Assembly: GCF_900109195.1 (NCBI RefSeq)
Contig: NZ_FNZG01000003.1
Coordinates: forward strand, 1 to 64,000
From: Pseudooceanicola nitratireducens
Lineage (GTDB): Bacteria; Pseudomonadota; Alphaproteobacteria; Rhodobacterales; Rhodobacteraceae
DNA length: 64,000 nt
Direction of reading: 5' to 3'
This document shows positions 16,868-25,196 of this stretch, in pieces. The position numbers and the translations under genes were made by a program. The notes below the pieces were generated by a model. The model was not told where the DNA came from, ran no database searches, and was given only the letters and a program-made list of their open reading frames with translations. Numbering within the stretch: the stretch's first letter is position 1; each line of letters opens with the position of its first letter.

Positions 16868-17986
16868 TCAAGCGGTGGCGCGCAATCTGGACCGTTCGCG
16901 CGAAAGCCAGACCAAGGCGAGAACAAGAGGCATGTTGTCCGCCTCTCCCCGGGACAAAAGATCCTCTGCCTGCGCCCAATCCAGAACATGGGTCCGAATG
17001 TCTTCGTGTTCCTCTGCCTCGCCGTGGTGCCCTTCGATACCGTCGGGCAGATCGCAGAGCCCCAGGAAGACGTGGAAATATTCGGTGGAATAGCCCGGCG
17101 TCGGATAGCCCGATCCGATGCGTTCCAGCCCGCGCAGGGTCAGCCCGGCCTCTTCCACGGCCTCGCGCCGGGCGGTGCTTTCCGGGGTTTCGCCGGGATC
17201 GACACGACCAGCAACGGGTTCCAGCATCCAGGGATAGGTCGCACCGCGCCGCCAGGGTCCCATGCGGAACTGTTCCACCAGCAGGATCCTGTCGCGCACG
17301 GGGTCATAGGGCAGCAGGATAACCGCCTCGGCCGCAACGAAAACTTCGCGGGTGATCTCTTCGCTCAGGCCGCCCTGGAAGGTCGGGTGGCGCAGCTGGA
17401 TGGTTTCAGTGACAAAGTATCCGGCGTGATCGGCCTGCTGGCTTTTCACCTGCACCTCGGAGGCGGGGATATCGGTGCCGACCTGCGGGCGCGGCATCTG
17501 CGTCGCCTCGACCCGGCTGTGGGCGCGGGCCTCGGCCTGGGCGCGGCGGAACTGCAGCGCCCCGCCCGAGAAGCGGCCCATGTAGGACATCAGCTCCTGC
17601 GCGGCAAAGCGTGACCGCGCGCCCGAGGACGCCTGCCAGTCCGACAGCGCCCAGTCGCCATGCGGCGCAGGCCCGCCTTCGATCGGCTGAAAGACCAGCG
17701 CCTGTTCGGGCCCTGCGTCGGTCACGACCTCGACTTCCTCGATGTCATAGCCAAAGGCGTCTTCATAATGGACCAACCGGTCCAGCGCCTTTTGCGACAC
17801 CCGGATCACCGCACCCTGCGCCTGATCGCCGTCCGACCGCACCAGCACCGGATAGACCGCCTGGTCTACCCCGGCGATCCGCCAGCCGTACAGGACTGCG
17901 GGTTCCTGCACCACCGGCTCACCGGCGACAAGATCCAGCAGCTGCGGGTCGCGCAGCGTTCCGAACAGGAAAACAGGTTTGACCAT
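16868..17986 (-). CDS. trgB: TrgB-like GGCT-fold / Nudix hydrolase fusion
   Basis: The 372-residue protein has two domains. Residues ~3-110 resemble gamma-glutamylcyclotransferase-like proteins (VFLFGTLRDPQLLDLV). Residues ~180-365 form a Nudix hydrolase of the ADP-ribose pyrophosphatase type, with a full Nudix box (GRVDPGETPE...RREAVEEAGL) and the upstream VEQFRMG segment. The likely activity is cleavage of a nucleoside-diphosphate sugar; the substrate is not shown by sequence. The start MVKPVF lies 1 base after the trgA stop. An in-frame upstream codon at 18055 falls within trgA and was rejected. The name follows the R. sphaeroides locus. Confidence 0.88.
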   Translation of the reverse strand: MVKPVFLFGTLRDPQLLDLVAGEPVVQEPAVLYGWRIAGVDQAVYPVLVRSDGDQAQGAVIRVSQKALDRLVHYEDAFGYDIEEVEVVTDAGPEQALVFQPIEGGPAPHGDWALSDWQASSGARSRFAAQELMSYMGRFSGGALQFRRAQAEARAHSRVEATQMPRPQVGTDIPASEVQVKSQQADHAGYFVTETIQLRHPTFQGGLSEEITREVFVAAEAVILLPYDPVRDRILLVEQFRMGPWRRGATYPWMLEPVAGRVDPGETPESTARREAVEEAGLTLRGLERIGSGYPTPGYSTEYFHVFLGLCDLPDGIEGHHGEAEEHEDIRTHVLDWAQAEDLLSRGEADNMPLVLALVWLSRERSRLRATA

Positions 17987-17987
17987 C

Positions 17988-18440
17988 CTAGCGCCCCGGC
18001 CACTTCTTCCCGGCCATATGCGCCAGGATCCCCGAGACCGCGCCCCCGGCCCCAAGCCAGATCAGGATGTCGGTGTTCAGAAAAACCTGGCCGTACTTCT
18101 TGGCGATCGGCAGCAGCCCATAGATCACCTTCATTGGGTCATGAAACCGGCGGCTGACCGCGACGTCGAAGCTTTCTTTGACGCAGACGGCCAGCATGAC
18201 CCAGAAGACCACCATCGCCATGGCGGTCAGGCCGACGCCGATTGCATTGCCGTATCCCAGTTCCCCCCGGTCGGCCCTGCGGCCCAGGATGGACCAGCCG
18301 CAGACGGCCCCCACGACCACCGACACCAACACGAGGTTGCCGGTATCCAGAAGACCAAGCACCTGTTTCGACAAGCCCGAGACGACCCAGGCGACAAAGG
18401 CAAGACAAAGGGCTGCAATGACCTTGGCAGCAGTGGGCAT
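17988..18440 (-). CDS. trgA: TrgA-family membrane protein (tellurite locus)
   Basis: This 150-residue integral membrane protein has about four hydrophobic helices (residues 5-28, 33-52, 65-88, 118-142). The N terminus MPTAAKVIAALCLA is typical of TrgA proteins of Rhodobacteraceae. TrgA is required for high-level tellurite resistance in R. sphaeroides; its biochemical role is unknown. AAGGGAG precedes the start at a good distance. It is the first gene of the probable operon trgA-trgB-cysK-mscS. Confidence 0.85.
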   Translation of the reverse strand: MPTAAKVIAALCLAFVAWVVSGLSKQVLGLLDTGNLVLVSVVVGAVCGWSILGRRADRGELGYGNAIGVGLTAMAMVVFWVMLAVCVKESFDVAVSRRFHDPMKVIYGLLPIAKKYGQVFLNTDILIWLGAGGAVSGILAHMAGKKWPGR

Positions 18441-18498
18441 CGGGTTTCTCCCTTATCAGGCCCGATCCGCTGGTGTCAGACTGCTCAGGCCTCCGGGA

Positions 18499-19707
18499 TC
18501 AGGCAGGCCGCGTAATCGTGATCTGCGTTACGTCACAGTTACCGCCCTCGAAGGCCGCCGCGCAAGAGGTCAGGTAGAAATTCCACATCCGCCGGAAGCG
18601 GTCATCGAACCCCATGTCCGCGATGCGGTCCCAGTGGTCGTTGAAGGTGCTGTGCCAGCGCCGCAGCGTCTGACTGTAGCTAGGGCCGAATTCGATTGAT
18701 TTTCTAAGGGTTAGGCCTGCCTTCTCGACCTCTGCCCGCAGGGCGGAGGGGCTGGGAAGCATACCGCCGGGGAAGATGTATTTCTGAATGAAATCAACGC
18801 CTTTTCGATAGGTCTCAAAGCGCCGGTCCTGCACGGTGATGATCTGCAGCGTGGCGGACCGTCCGGGCCGCAGCCGGTCGCGCACCGCGTTGAAATAGAC
18901 CGGCCAGTATTTTTCGCCCACGGCCTCGAACATCTCGATGCTGGCGATGCCGTCATACAGCCCCGTCTCGTCGCGGTAATCCTGAAGCTTCAGATCAACA
19001 AGGTCGGAAAGTCCCGCCTTTTCAATACGCTCCCGCGCGTACTTCAACTGCTCTTCACTGATGGTCAGACCGGTGACCCGCAGCCCGCGTTCCTTCGCGG
19101 CATATTCCGCGAAACCGCCCCAGCCACAGCCGATTTCCAGCACGTGATCGCCGGGCTGCACACCCATCTGATCGACCATGGACTTGTACTTAGCCCGCTG
19201 CGCCGCCTCGAGGCTTTCCTGCCCGGTCTGGAACAGGGCCGAGCTGTAGGTCATGCTGTCATCCAGCCACAGACCGTAGAATTCATTCCCAAGATCATAG
19301 TGATACGAGATGTTCTTGCGCGCCTGCGTCTTGGTGTTGCGGTTCATCCAATGGCGCATCCGTTCATAGGCGCGCACCAGGGCCATGCCCGGGAAGCCGT
19401 CATAAAGTTCGTCATTGCCCGCATGCAGAAGATCCAGAAAGGCCTGCAGATCGGGCGAGGACCACCAGCCTTCAAGATAGGCGTCACAGAAGCCCAGGTC
19501 GCCTTCGCGGATCAGCCGGGCAAAGATGTCGTCGTTGTGCACGTGAAGCTCGGCCACGGGGCCGGGGCGCGCGCCTTCGGCCCGGAAGATCCGGCCATCC
19601 GACAGGTGAAAGTCCAGCCGCCCGACGGGCATCTGAGACGCCATCTGGAAGACCTTGCCGAAGTAGCGCGGCAGCCCGGTTTCCCCGGAAATCTCGGTTC
19701 GGATCAT
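18499..19707 (-). CDS. cfa: cyclopropane-fatty-acyl-phospholipid synthase
   Basis: This 402-residue SAM-dependent enzyme adds a methylene bridge to unsaturated acyl chains of membrane phospholipids. The C-terminal methyltransferase has motif I VLEIGCGWGGFAEYA and later SIEMFEAVGEKYWP and FIQKYIFPGGMLPS, all typical of CFA synthases. MIRTEIS was selected because AGGAG lies 8 bases upstream; earlier in-frame codons at 19725 and 19776 lack this spacing. A CtrA-like element lies about 65 bp upstream. CFA formation is usually a stress or stationary-phase membrane change. Confidence 0.92.
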   Translation of the reverse strand: MIRTEISGETGLPRYFGKVFQMASQMPVGRLDFHLSDGRIFRAEGARPGPVAELHVHNDDIFARLIREGDLGFCDAYLEGWWSSPDLQAFLDLLHAGNDELYDGFPGMALVRAYERMRHWMNRNTKTQARKNISYHYDLGNEFYGLWLDDSMTYSSALFQTGQESLEAAQRAKYKSMVDQMGVQPGDHVLEIGCGWGGFAEYAAKERGLRVTGLTISEEQLKYARERIEKAGLSDLVDLKLQDYRDETGLYDGIASIEMFEAVGEKYWPVYFNAVRDRLRPGRSATLQIITVQDRRFETYRKGVDFIQKYIFPGGMLPSPSALRAEVEKAGLTLRKSIEFGPSYSQTLRRWHSTFNDHWDRIADMGFDDRFRRMWNFYLTSCAAAFEGGNCDVTQITITRPA

Positions 19708-19769
19708 GGCGGATGCTCCTGTCATATCCGTCAGGTGATATCCCCGAAGCCTGCGGCCCCGGGGCGACT

Positions 19770-19784
19770 TTAACAAAACTTTAA
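19770..19784. promoter_or_regulatory. CtrA-type box upstream of cfa, TTAA-N7-TTAA
   Basis: The sequence ACTTTAACA occurs twice, 11 bp apart, which makes a TTAA-N7-TTAAC element. It lies 63-77 bp upstream of the cfa start codon, a normal promoter position, and downstream of the photolyase stop (leftward). It matches the alphaproteobacterial CtrA consensus; binding is inferred. Confidence 0.5.
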
Positions 19785-19810
19785 CACAAAAACCCCGATG
19801 TCGAGGGCAC

Positions 19811-21241
19811 TTATTCGGATTTCAGCGCCTCATAGGCCGCCAACGCCGCCTTGCGCCCTTCGTCCAGCGGCACGATCGGATCGGGATAGGCGTCATCGGG
19901 CGACAGCCCCCAACTTTGCGGCACGGCGTCGAAGTAGGACAGCGCAGTCTTGGTGGGCCGGGCAGAGCCTTCGGCGATCCACGCGCGCACATAGGTGCCG
20001 TCGGGGTCGAATTTCTCAAGCTGGGTGTCCGGGTTGAAGACGCGGAAATAGGGCGCGGCGTCCGGTCCGCAGCCCGCCACCCATTGCCAGCCCATGGCGT
20101 TCGAGGCCGGGTCCCAGTCGGTCAGGCAATCCTCGAACCATTTCTGGCCGACGCGCCAATGCACCAGCATATGCTTGGTCAGGTACGAGGCGACGACCAT
20201 CCGCGCCCGGTTGTGCATCCGTCCGGTCACATACATCTCGCGCAGGGCGGCATCGACGAATTTCACCCCGGTGCGCGCCTGTTTCCAGGCCTTGACCTCG
20301 CGCCGGCGCTCATCCTCGGACCAGTCGAAATCCTCCCAGCCGTCACGCCAGTTCTGATCCACCAGACGCGGCGTGTGATAGAGCAGATGGTAGGCAAATT
20401 CGCGCCAGACAACTTCCTTGCGGAAATGTTCCGCGCCGGCCTTGCCCGCCGCCTCGCCGCGCAGCGCCGCGTGCCAGAGTGTCCGGGGCGAGATTTCGCC
20501 GTAGGTCAGATATTCGGACAGGCCCGAACAGGCATCTTCGCCGGGAAAGTCCCGCCGCGCCTTGTAGCCGTCCATATGATGCGCCGAAAACGCCGAGAGC
20601 CGCGCTAGCGCCGAGGCCTCTCCCGGTTTGCAGTGCTGCGCCAGAACCTCCGCCCCGCGCCGCATGGCGGCCCCCATCTTCCAGTCTTCCAGGTCCTCGC
20701 TGTCGGGCCAGCTGTCGGGGCGGCTCTCCGGCCCTGACAGGCTCGGCTCGCTCAGCGGCGCGTCGACCTCACGATCCTTCACCGCCCGCCACATGGGCGA
20801 ATAGACCTGATACATGCCACCCTGCTTGGTCTCGACCTCCCAGGGTTCAAAGATCAGGTGGCTGTTGAAGCTTTGCACCTCAAGCCCCTGATCCTTCAGG
20901 GCTTCTTTGATGCGGCTGTCGCGTTCGATGGCCTGCGGATCGTACAGCCGCGACCAATAGACAGCATCGGCCCCAGTCTGATCAACCAGATCCTCCAGCA
21001 CCTCGCGCGCGGGGCCACGGCGCAGGATCATCCGCGATCCGGCCTCTTCCAGGCGGGACTGAAACGCCGCAATCGCCTGCCCCAGACGCCATTTCGGCGC
21101 GGCCCCAAGGCCCGCCACGCTGTCGTCATGGATGAAGACCGGGATCACCGCGCCCCGTTCCACGGCGGCCACCAGTGCCGGATTGTCGCCCAGCCGCAGG
21201 TCACGCCGCAGCCACAGGATGGTTTTTTTCTTCTCGCTCAT
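19811..21241 (-). CDS. phrB: deoxyribodipyrimidine photolyase
   Basis: This 476-residue FAD-dependent enzyme repairs cyclobutane pyrimidine dimers using blue light. The N-terminal Rossmann-like photolyase domain (ILWLRRDLRLGDNPAL) binds the antenna chromophore. The C-terminal FAD domain has GRMHNRARMVVASYLTKH and the signature MGWQWVAGCGPDAAPYFRVF. The WxxA and DNA-contact segments look intact. No strong ribosome-binding site precedes the start. The gene is monocistronic by spacing and fits a surface-water bacterium. Confidence 0.95.
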   Translation of the reverse strand: MSEKKKTILWLRRDLRLGDNPALVAAVERGAVIPVFIHDDSVAGLGAAPKWRLGQAIAAFQSRLEEAGSRMILRRGPAREVLEDLVDQTGADAVYWSRLYDPQAIERDSRIKEALKDQGLEVQSFNSHLIFEPWEVETKQGGMYQVYSPMWRAVKDREVDAPLSEPSLSGPESRPDSWPDSEDLEDWKMGAAMRRGAEVLAQHCKPGEASALARLSAFSAHHMDGYKARRDFPGEDACSGLSEYLTYGEISPRTLWHAALRGEAAGKAGAEHFRKEVVWREFAYHLLYHTPRLVDQNWRDGWEDFDWSEDERRREVKAWKQARTGVKFVDAALREMYVTGRMHNRARMVVASYLTKHMLVHWRVGQKWFEDCLTDWDPASNAMGWQWVAGCGPDAAPYFRVFNPDTQLEKFDPDGTYVRAWIAEGSARPTKTALSYFDAVPQSWGLSPDDAYPDPIVPLDEGRKAALAAYEALKSE

Positions 21242-21296
21242 AGTCTTGATACGTAGCGGGCCGGGCCCCGGATCAAGTCCGGCACGAAGATTCCCA

Positions 21297-21327
21297 CAAA
21301 AAAGAGGGCACCGAAGCGCCCCCTTTC
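21297..21327 (-). terminator. rho-independent terminator of the BCCT gene
   Basis: Leftward, AAGGGGGCGC and GTGCCCTCTT pair around a TTCG loop and are followed by six T. It lies 20-50 bp past the stop of the transporter gene. Confidence 0.85.
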
Positions 21328-21347
21328 AATCGTTTTGACCGGATGGC

Positions 21348-22994
21348 TCAGGCCCGGCGTTCGGACCGCAGACCGCGGTAGATCGCAAAGCACATCACCA
21401 GCAGCACGATGGTGAACGGCAGACCCGTCGAGATCACCATAGATTGCAGCGATCCCAGGCCGCCCGCCGACAGCAGCAGCACGATGGCCACGGCGCCTTC
21501 GAAGATGCACCAGAAGACCCGCTGCGGCACCGGCGCGTCGACCTTGCCACCCGCCGTGATCGTGTCGATCACCAGCGACCCGGAATCCGACGAGGTCACG
21601 AAGAAGACGATGACCAGAATGATCCCGATGAACGAGGTGATCGAGGCCAGCGGCAGAGCGTCGAGCATCTTGAAAAGTTTCAGTTCAAGCGGGGCTTCCT
21701 GCGCGGCGGTATAGCCGTCCTGAAGCACCTGCTGGATTGCAACGCCACCGAAGACCGACATCCACAGCACGCAGACCAGCGAGGGGATCAGCAGCACGCA
21801 GATCACGAATTCCCGCACGGTGCGGCCCCGGCTGACGCGGGCGATGAACATGCCGACGAAGGGCGACCAGGAAATCCACCAGGCCCAGTAGAACGAGGTC
21901 CAGCCCTGCATGAAGTTCACGTCTTCACGCCCCACGGGGTTCGACAGCGCCGGCAGGTACTGCACGTAGGCCACCAGGTAGTCGGCAAAGCCCGTCAGGG
22001 TGGCCAGGGTCGGCCCGGCGATCAGCACGAAGACCAGCAGAAGGAAGGCCAGCCCCATGTTGATTTCCGACAGCACCTTCACCCCGCCGTCCAGGCCCCG
22101 AAGAACCGAGATGAGCGCAATGGCGGTGATGGCGAAAATCAGGATCACCTCGGTCGAGGGGCCGATCGGGATGCCGAACAATTCGTTCAGACCCGCGTTG
22201 GCCTGCGTCGCGCCGAACCCGAGCGAGGTCGCAAGACCGAACAGCGTGGCAAAGACCGCCAGCGTGTCGATCACATGGCCCCACCATCCCCAGACGCGAT
22301 CGCCCAGGATCGGGTAGAAGGCCGACCGGATCGTCAGGGGCAAGCCCTTGTTATAGCTGAACAAGGCAAGCGCCAGCGCCACGACCGCGCAGATCGCCCA
22401 GGGGTGCAGCCCCCAGTGGAAGATCGTCGCCGCCATGCCAAGGCGCACAGCCTCGGCTTCGTTCCCGGCAGCCGCGCCAAGCGGGGCCCAGTCGGTGCGC
22501 ACCCCGCCTTCGGCAGCGGTGCCGCCCATAGCGGATGAAAAATGGCTCATCGGTTCGGACACGCCATAGAACATCAGCCCGATGCCCATACCGGCCGCAA
22601 ACAGCATCGCAAACCATCCGACATAGGAATAATCCGGCGATGCCTCGGCCCCGCCCAGCCTGACCTTGCCAAGCGGCGAGACGATCAGGAAAAGGCAGAA
22701 CAGCACAAAGATGTTCGCCGCGCCCAGGAAGAACCAGTCAAAGCCCTTCGTCACCGCGCCGAACATCCACGAAAACGCCGCGCCCGCCTGATCGGGCAGC
22801 GCGAGCGTGTAGAAGACAAAGGCCACGATCGCGAGGCCCGAAATCAGGAAGACCGGGTTGTGGATGTCAAATCCGAAGGGCCCGACCTGCCCGTCGATAT
22901 TGTTCTGTCCGACTTCGTAATCGGTGTCGATCACCGCCGCGGCCCCCTCGGGTGCCGGGATGCCCGGAGCCGTTTCGTCACTGTTTTCCGTCAT
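21348..22994 (-). CDS. BCCT-family betaine/choline/carnitine transporter
   Basis: This 548-residue secondary transporter has about 12 membrane helices after a ~45-residue acidic cytoplasmic N terminus. The helix-3 motif AGMGIGLMFYGVSEP and the helix-8 region YWAWWISWSPFVGMFIARVS are diagnostic; the aromatic W-rich segment forms the quaternary-amine site. The GMGIG form is typical of sodium-coupled betaine/choline uptake, so a compatible solute or DMSP-type substrate is likely but not resolved. GGGGGA lies 5 bases upstream of the start. A putative AraC-type site is found 160-200 bp upstream. Confidence 0.93.
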   Translation of the reverse strand: MTENSDETAPGIPAPEGAAAVIDTDYEVGQNNIDGQVGPFGFDIHNPVFLISGLAIVAFVFYTLALPDQAGAAFSWMFGAVTKGFDWFFLGAANIFVLFCLFLIVSPLGKVRLGGAEASPDYSYVGWFAMLFAAGMGIGLMFYGVSEPMSHFSSAMGGTAAEGGVRTDWAPLGAAAGNEAEAVRLGMAATIFHWGLHPWAICAVVALALALFSYNKGLPLTIRSAFYPILGDRVWGWWGHVIDTLAVFATLFGLATSLGFGATQANAGLNELFGIPIGPSTEVILIFAITAIALISVLRGLDGGVKVLSEINMGLAFLLLVFVLIAGPTLATLTGFADYLVAYVQYLPALSNPVGREDVNFMQGWTSFYWAWWISWSPFVGMFIARVSRGRTVREFVICVLLIPSLVCVLWMSVFGGVAIQQVLQDGYTAAQEAPLELKLFKMLDALPLASITSFIGIILVIVFFVTSSDSGSLVIDTITAGGKVDAPVPQRVFWCIFEGAVAIVLLLSAGGLGSLQSMVISTGLPFTIVLLVMCFAIYRGLRSERRA

Positions 22995-23154
22995 TGTATC
23001 CCCCGTAAGGAAAGCCCCCCGGCTCTGACGGCCAGGTATTGTTTTCGGGCTAATGGAAGGCGACGTCCCCGGTTAAAAGGGCGCGTCCCTTGGGGGCAAT
23101 GGTAGCGCAAAAGTGATCGGATCAACATGCATCTGCGGCGCATAATTGTGCAAC

Positions 23155-23198
23155 TGCGACATTGGCGTGTCGCAAACAGACTACGAAATGTCGCGAAA
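23155..23198. promoter_or_regulatory. repeat cluster upstream of the BCCT gene, possible AraC-type site
   Basis: TGTCGCAAA (23168-23176) and TGTCGCGAAA (23189-23198) are direct repeats with starts 21 bp apart. TGCGACA (23155-23161) makes a perfect inverted repeat with the first copy across 6 bases. Two-turn spacing of direct half-sites is typical of AraC-family regulators. The cluster is 160-205 bp upstream of the transporter start and 44 bp beyond the aroB stop. No regulator gene is adjacent. Confidence 0.45.
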
Positions 23199-23241
23199 TC
23201 CCGGCAGTCAGGCTGACCAAATCAGCCTTTACTTTTCCAGA

Positions 23242-24369
23242 TCAATGCCTTGCGGAAAGACGTTCATCTAAAAGCGCAATGACTTTGTCACTTGGCACGT
23301 CCGAGGTCACGAAGGCCTCTCCGATCCCGCGGGCCAGGATGAAGCGGATCTGCCCGTCGACGACCTTCTTGTCCTGCCCCATCAAGGCAAACAGTTCCTC
23401 GGCCGCGGGCAGATCGCCGGGGATGTCGGCCAGATCGACCTTCATGCCCATGTCGCGCAGATGCGCCCGCACCCGGCTGGGGCTTTCCTGCGAACACAGG
23501 CCCAGACGCGACGACAGTTCAAACGCAAGCGCACAGCCGATGGCCACGCCTTCGCCGTGCAGCAGGCGGTCGGAATATCCCGTCGCCTTTTCAAGCGCAT
23601 GACAGAAGGTATGACCCAGGTTCAGAAGTGCACGATCGCCCTGTTCGGTTTCATCCCGCGCGACGATATCGGCCTTCATCTGGCACGACCGGCGGACGGC
23701 GTGGATCCGCGCCGCCATGTCACCGGCGGCCATCTTCGGTGCATTTCCTTCCAGCCAGTCGAAGAACGCGGCATCGCCAAGAAGCCCGTATTTCACCACC
23801 TCGCCATAACCGGCCAGGAAATCCCGTTCCGGCAGGGTCGCCAGCACGCCGGTATCCGCCAGCACCAGGCTGGGCTGATGAAACGCCCCGATCAGGTTTT
23901 TGCCCTGCGGCGCATTGATCCCGGTCTTGCCGCCCACGGAACTGTCCACCTGCGCCAGAAGCGAGGTCGGCACTTGCACAAACCGCACGCCCCGGCGCAG
24001 CACGGCGGCGGCAAAGCCCGCGAGATCGCCAATCACGCCGCCACCAAGCGCGACAACCACGTCGCGGCGTTCGACCTTCTGTTCCAGCAGCCATTCGACC
24101 GCGCGGGAAAACTGCTCCCACCCCTTGGTGGCCTCACCGGGCGGCAGGGACAGGGCGACGACCTCAATCCCCTCGGCGGCCATGCCGGCGCGGAAGGCGT
24201 CAAGGTGTTGGGCCGCCACGTTTTCATCGGTCAGAACGGCCACCCGGGGGCGCGCCAGAAGCGGCGCGATCCAGCGCCCGGACTGCGCCAGAAGCCCTTC
24301 TCCAATCTGGATGTCATAGCTGCGATCGCCCAGGGCGACGTGAACCGTCTGAGGATTTTCGGCGGTCAT
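23242..24369 (-). CDS. aroB: 3-dehydroquinate synthase
   Basis: The 375-residue enzyme catalyses the second shikimate-pathway step, DAHP to 3-dehydroquinate, with NAD+ and Zn2+. Visible signatures are VLTDENVAAQHLD, ALGGGVIGDLAGFAAAVL, PTSLLAQVDSSVGGKTGIN, AGYGEVVKYG and LNLGHTFCHALE; the last two carry metal ligands. Its ATG overlaps the aroK stop (ATGA), giving the common aroK-aroB operon. Confidence 0.97.
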   Translation of the reverse strand: MTAENPQTVHVALGDRSYDIQIGEGLLAQSGRWIAPLLARPRVAVLTDENVAAQHLDAFRAGMAAEGIEVVALSLPPGEATKGWEQFSRAVEWLLEQKVERRDVVVALGGGVIGDLAGFAAAVLRRGVRFVQVPTSLLAQVDSSVGGKTGINAPQGKNLIGAFHQPSLVLADTGVLATLPERDFLAGYGEVVKYGLLGDAAFFDWLEGNAPKMAAGDMAARIHAVRRSCQMKADIVARDETEQGDRALLNLGHTFCHALEKATGYSDRLLHGEGVAIGCALAFELSSRLGLCSQESPSRVRAHLRDMGMKVDLADIPGDLPAAEELFALMGQDKKVVDGQIRFILARGIGEAFVTSDVPSDKVIALLDERLSARH

Positions 24370-24911
24370 TTTCTCTCCAATACGTCGGGGCGCTGCGCCA
24401 CGGCCTGGGCCACGCGGGCGGCCATGTCCTGGACCGAAATGTCGGGCGAGGCGGGAACCTCGAGATCCGCCTGCTGGTAGATCGGCACGCGTTTTTCATA
24501 GAACGCGGTCAGTGTCCCCTTGGGGTCGGGCGTCTTCAGCAGCGGGCGGGTGTTGCGGTGCTTCACCCGGCTCCACAACAGTTCGAGATCCGCGTTCAGC
24601 CAGACCGCTACGCCCTTTTGCGAAATCAGGCTGCGGTTGCGGTCGGCCAGATAGGCCCCGCCACCGGTCGAAAGCACACAGGGCCGCCCATCCAGAAGCC
24701 GTTGAATGACCTCGGTTTCCCGCGCGCGAAAGAAGGGTTCGCCATCGCGGTCGAAGATCTCGGCGATGGTCATCGAGGCCGCGGTTTCGATTTCATGATC
24801 GGTGTCCAGGAAAGGCACGCCCAGCTCTTCGGCCAAGGCCCGGCCCACGGCCGTCTTCCCTGCCCCCATCATGCCAACCATCACGATGGTCTTCTTCAGC
24901 GTCCAGCCCAT
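24366..24911 (-). CDS. aroK: shikimate kinase
   Basis: This 181-residue kinase phosphorylates shikimate with ATP. The P-loop is GMMGAGKT (residues 13-20), followed by the shikimate-binding DTDHEIE, the FFRARE segment, the STGGGAYL motif and the lid region KHRNTRPLL. The start ATG at 24911 (MGWTLKK) gives the standard length. The frame stays open to a TTG at 24995, adding 28 mostly basic residues, so a longer form cannot be excluded. It is coupled to aroB and divergent from the small membrane protein at 25047. Confidence 0.94.
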   Translation of the reverse strand: MGWTLKKTIVMVGMMGAGKTAVGRALAEELGVPFLDTDHEIETAASMTIAEIFDRDGEPFFRARETEVIQRLLDGRPCVLSTGGGAYLADRNRSLISQKGVAVWLNADLELLWSRVKHRNTRPLLKTPDPKGTLTAFYEKRVPIYQQADLEVPASPDISVQDMAARVAQAVAQRPDVLERK

Positions 24912-25046
24912 TTCGTCCCGTATCACTCGTCGTTTTCGGGGTCTCGGCGCCCCGGTTTTCGATGGTTCACGGTTGAATGACGTGATCTTGGGCAAAAGGC
25001 CAGCTATATTGCAGGAAAAAGGCAGGAAGGCAGAGGCAGACTATTT

Positions 25047-25196
25047 ATGCTACGACTGATCAAGTGGCTGATCTTGTTAATCATTCTGGGGGGCATCGGC
25101 CTGACGGGCTATGCCTATATCGGCCCCTATTTCGGCGTGGACTTCACCCCCGACAAGGCCGAGATTCGGACCCCCGTGGTTCTGGATGCGGACTAG
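25047..25196 (+). CDS. 49-residue single-pass membrane protein
   Basis: This small gene (ATG 25047, TAG 25194-25196) encodes a basic N terminus (MLRLIKWL), one hydrophobic helix (about residues 7-24, rich in I/L/G) and a short hydrophilic tail ending VVLDAD. An AGGAAGG lies at 25023-25029, further from the ATG than usual; GCAGAGG is nearer. It overlaps the next gene's start by 11 bp and is divergent from aroK. No known family is recognised; function unknown. Coding is supported by position, overlap and membrane-protein composition. Confidence 0.65.
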   Translation: MLRLIKWLILLIILGGIGLTGYAYIGPYFGVDFTPDKAEIRTPVVLDAD

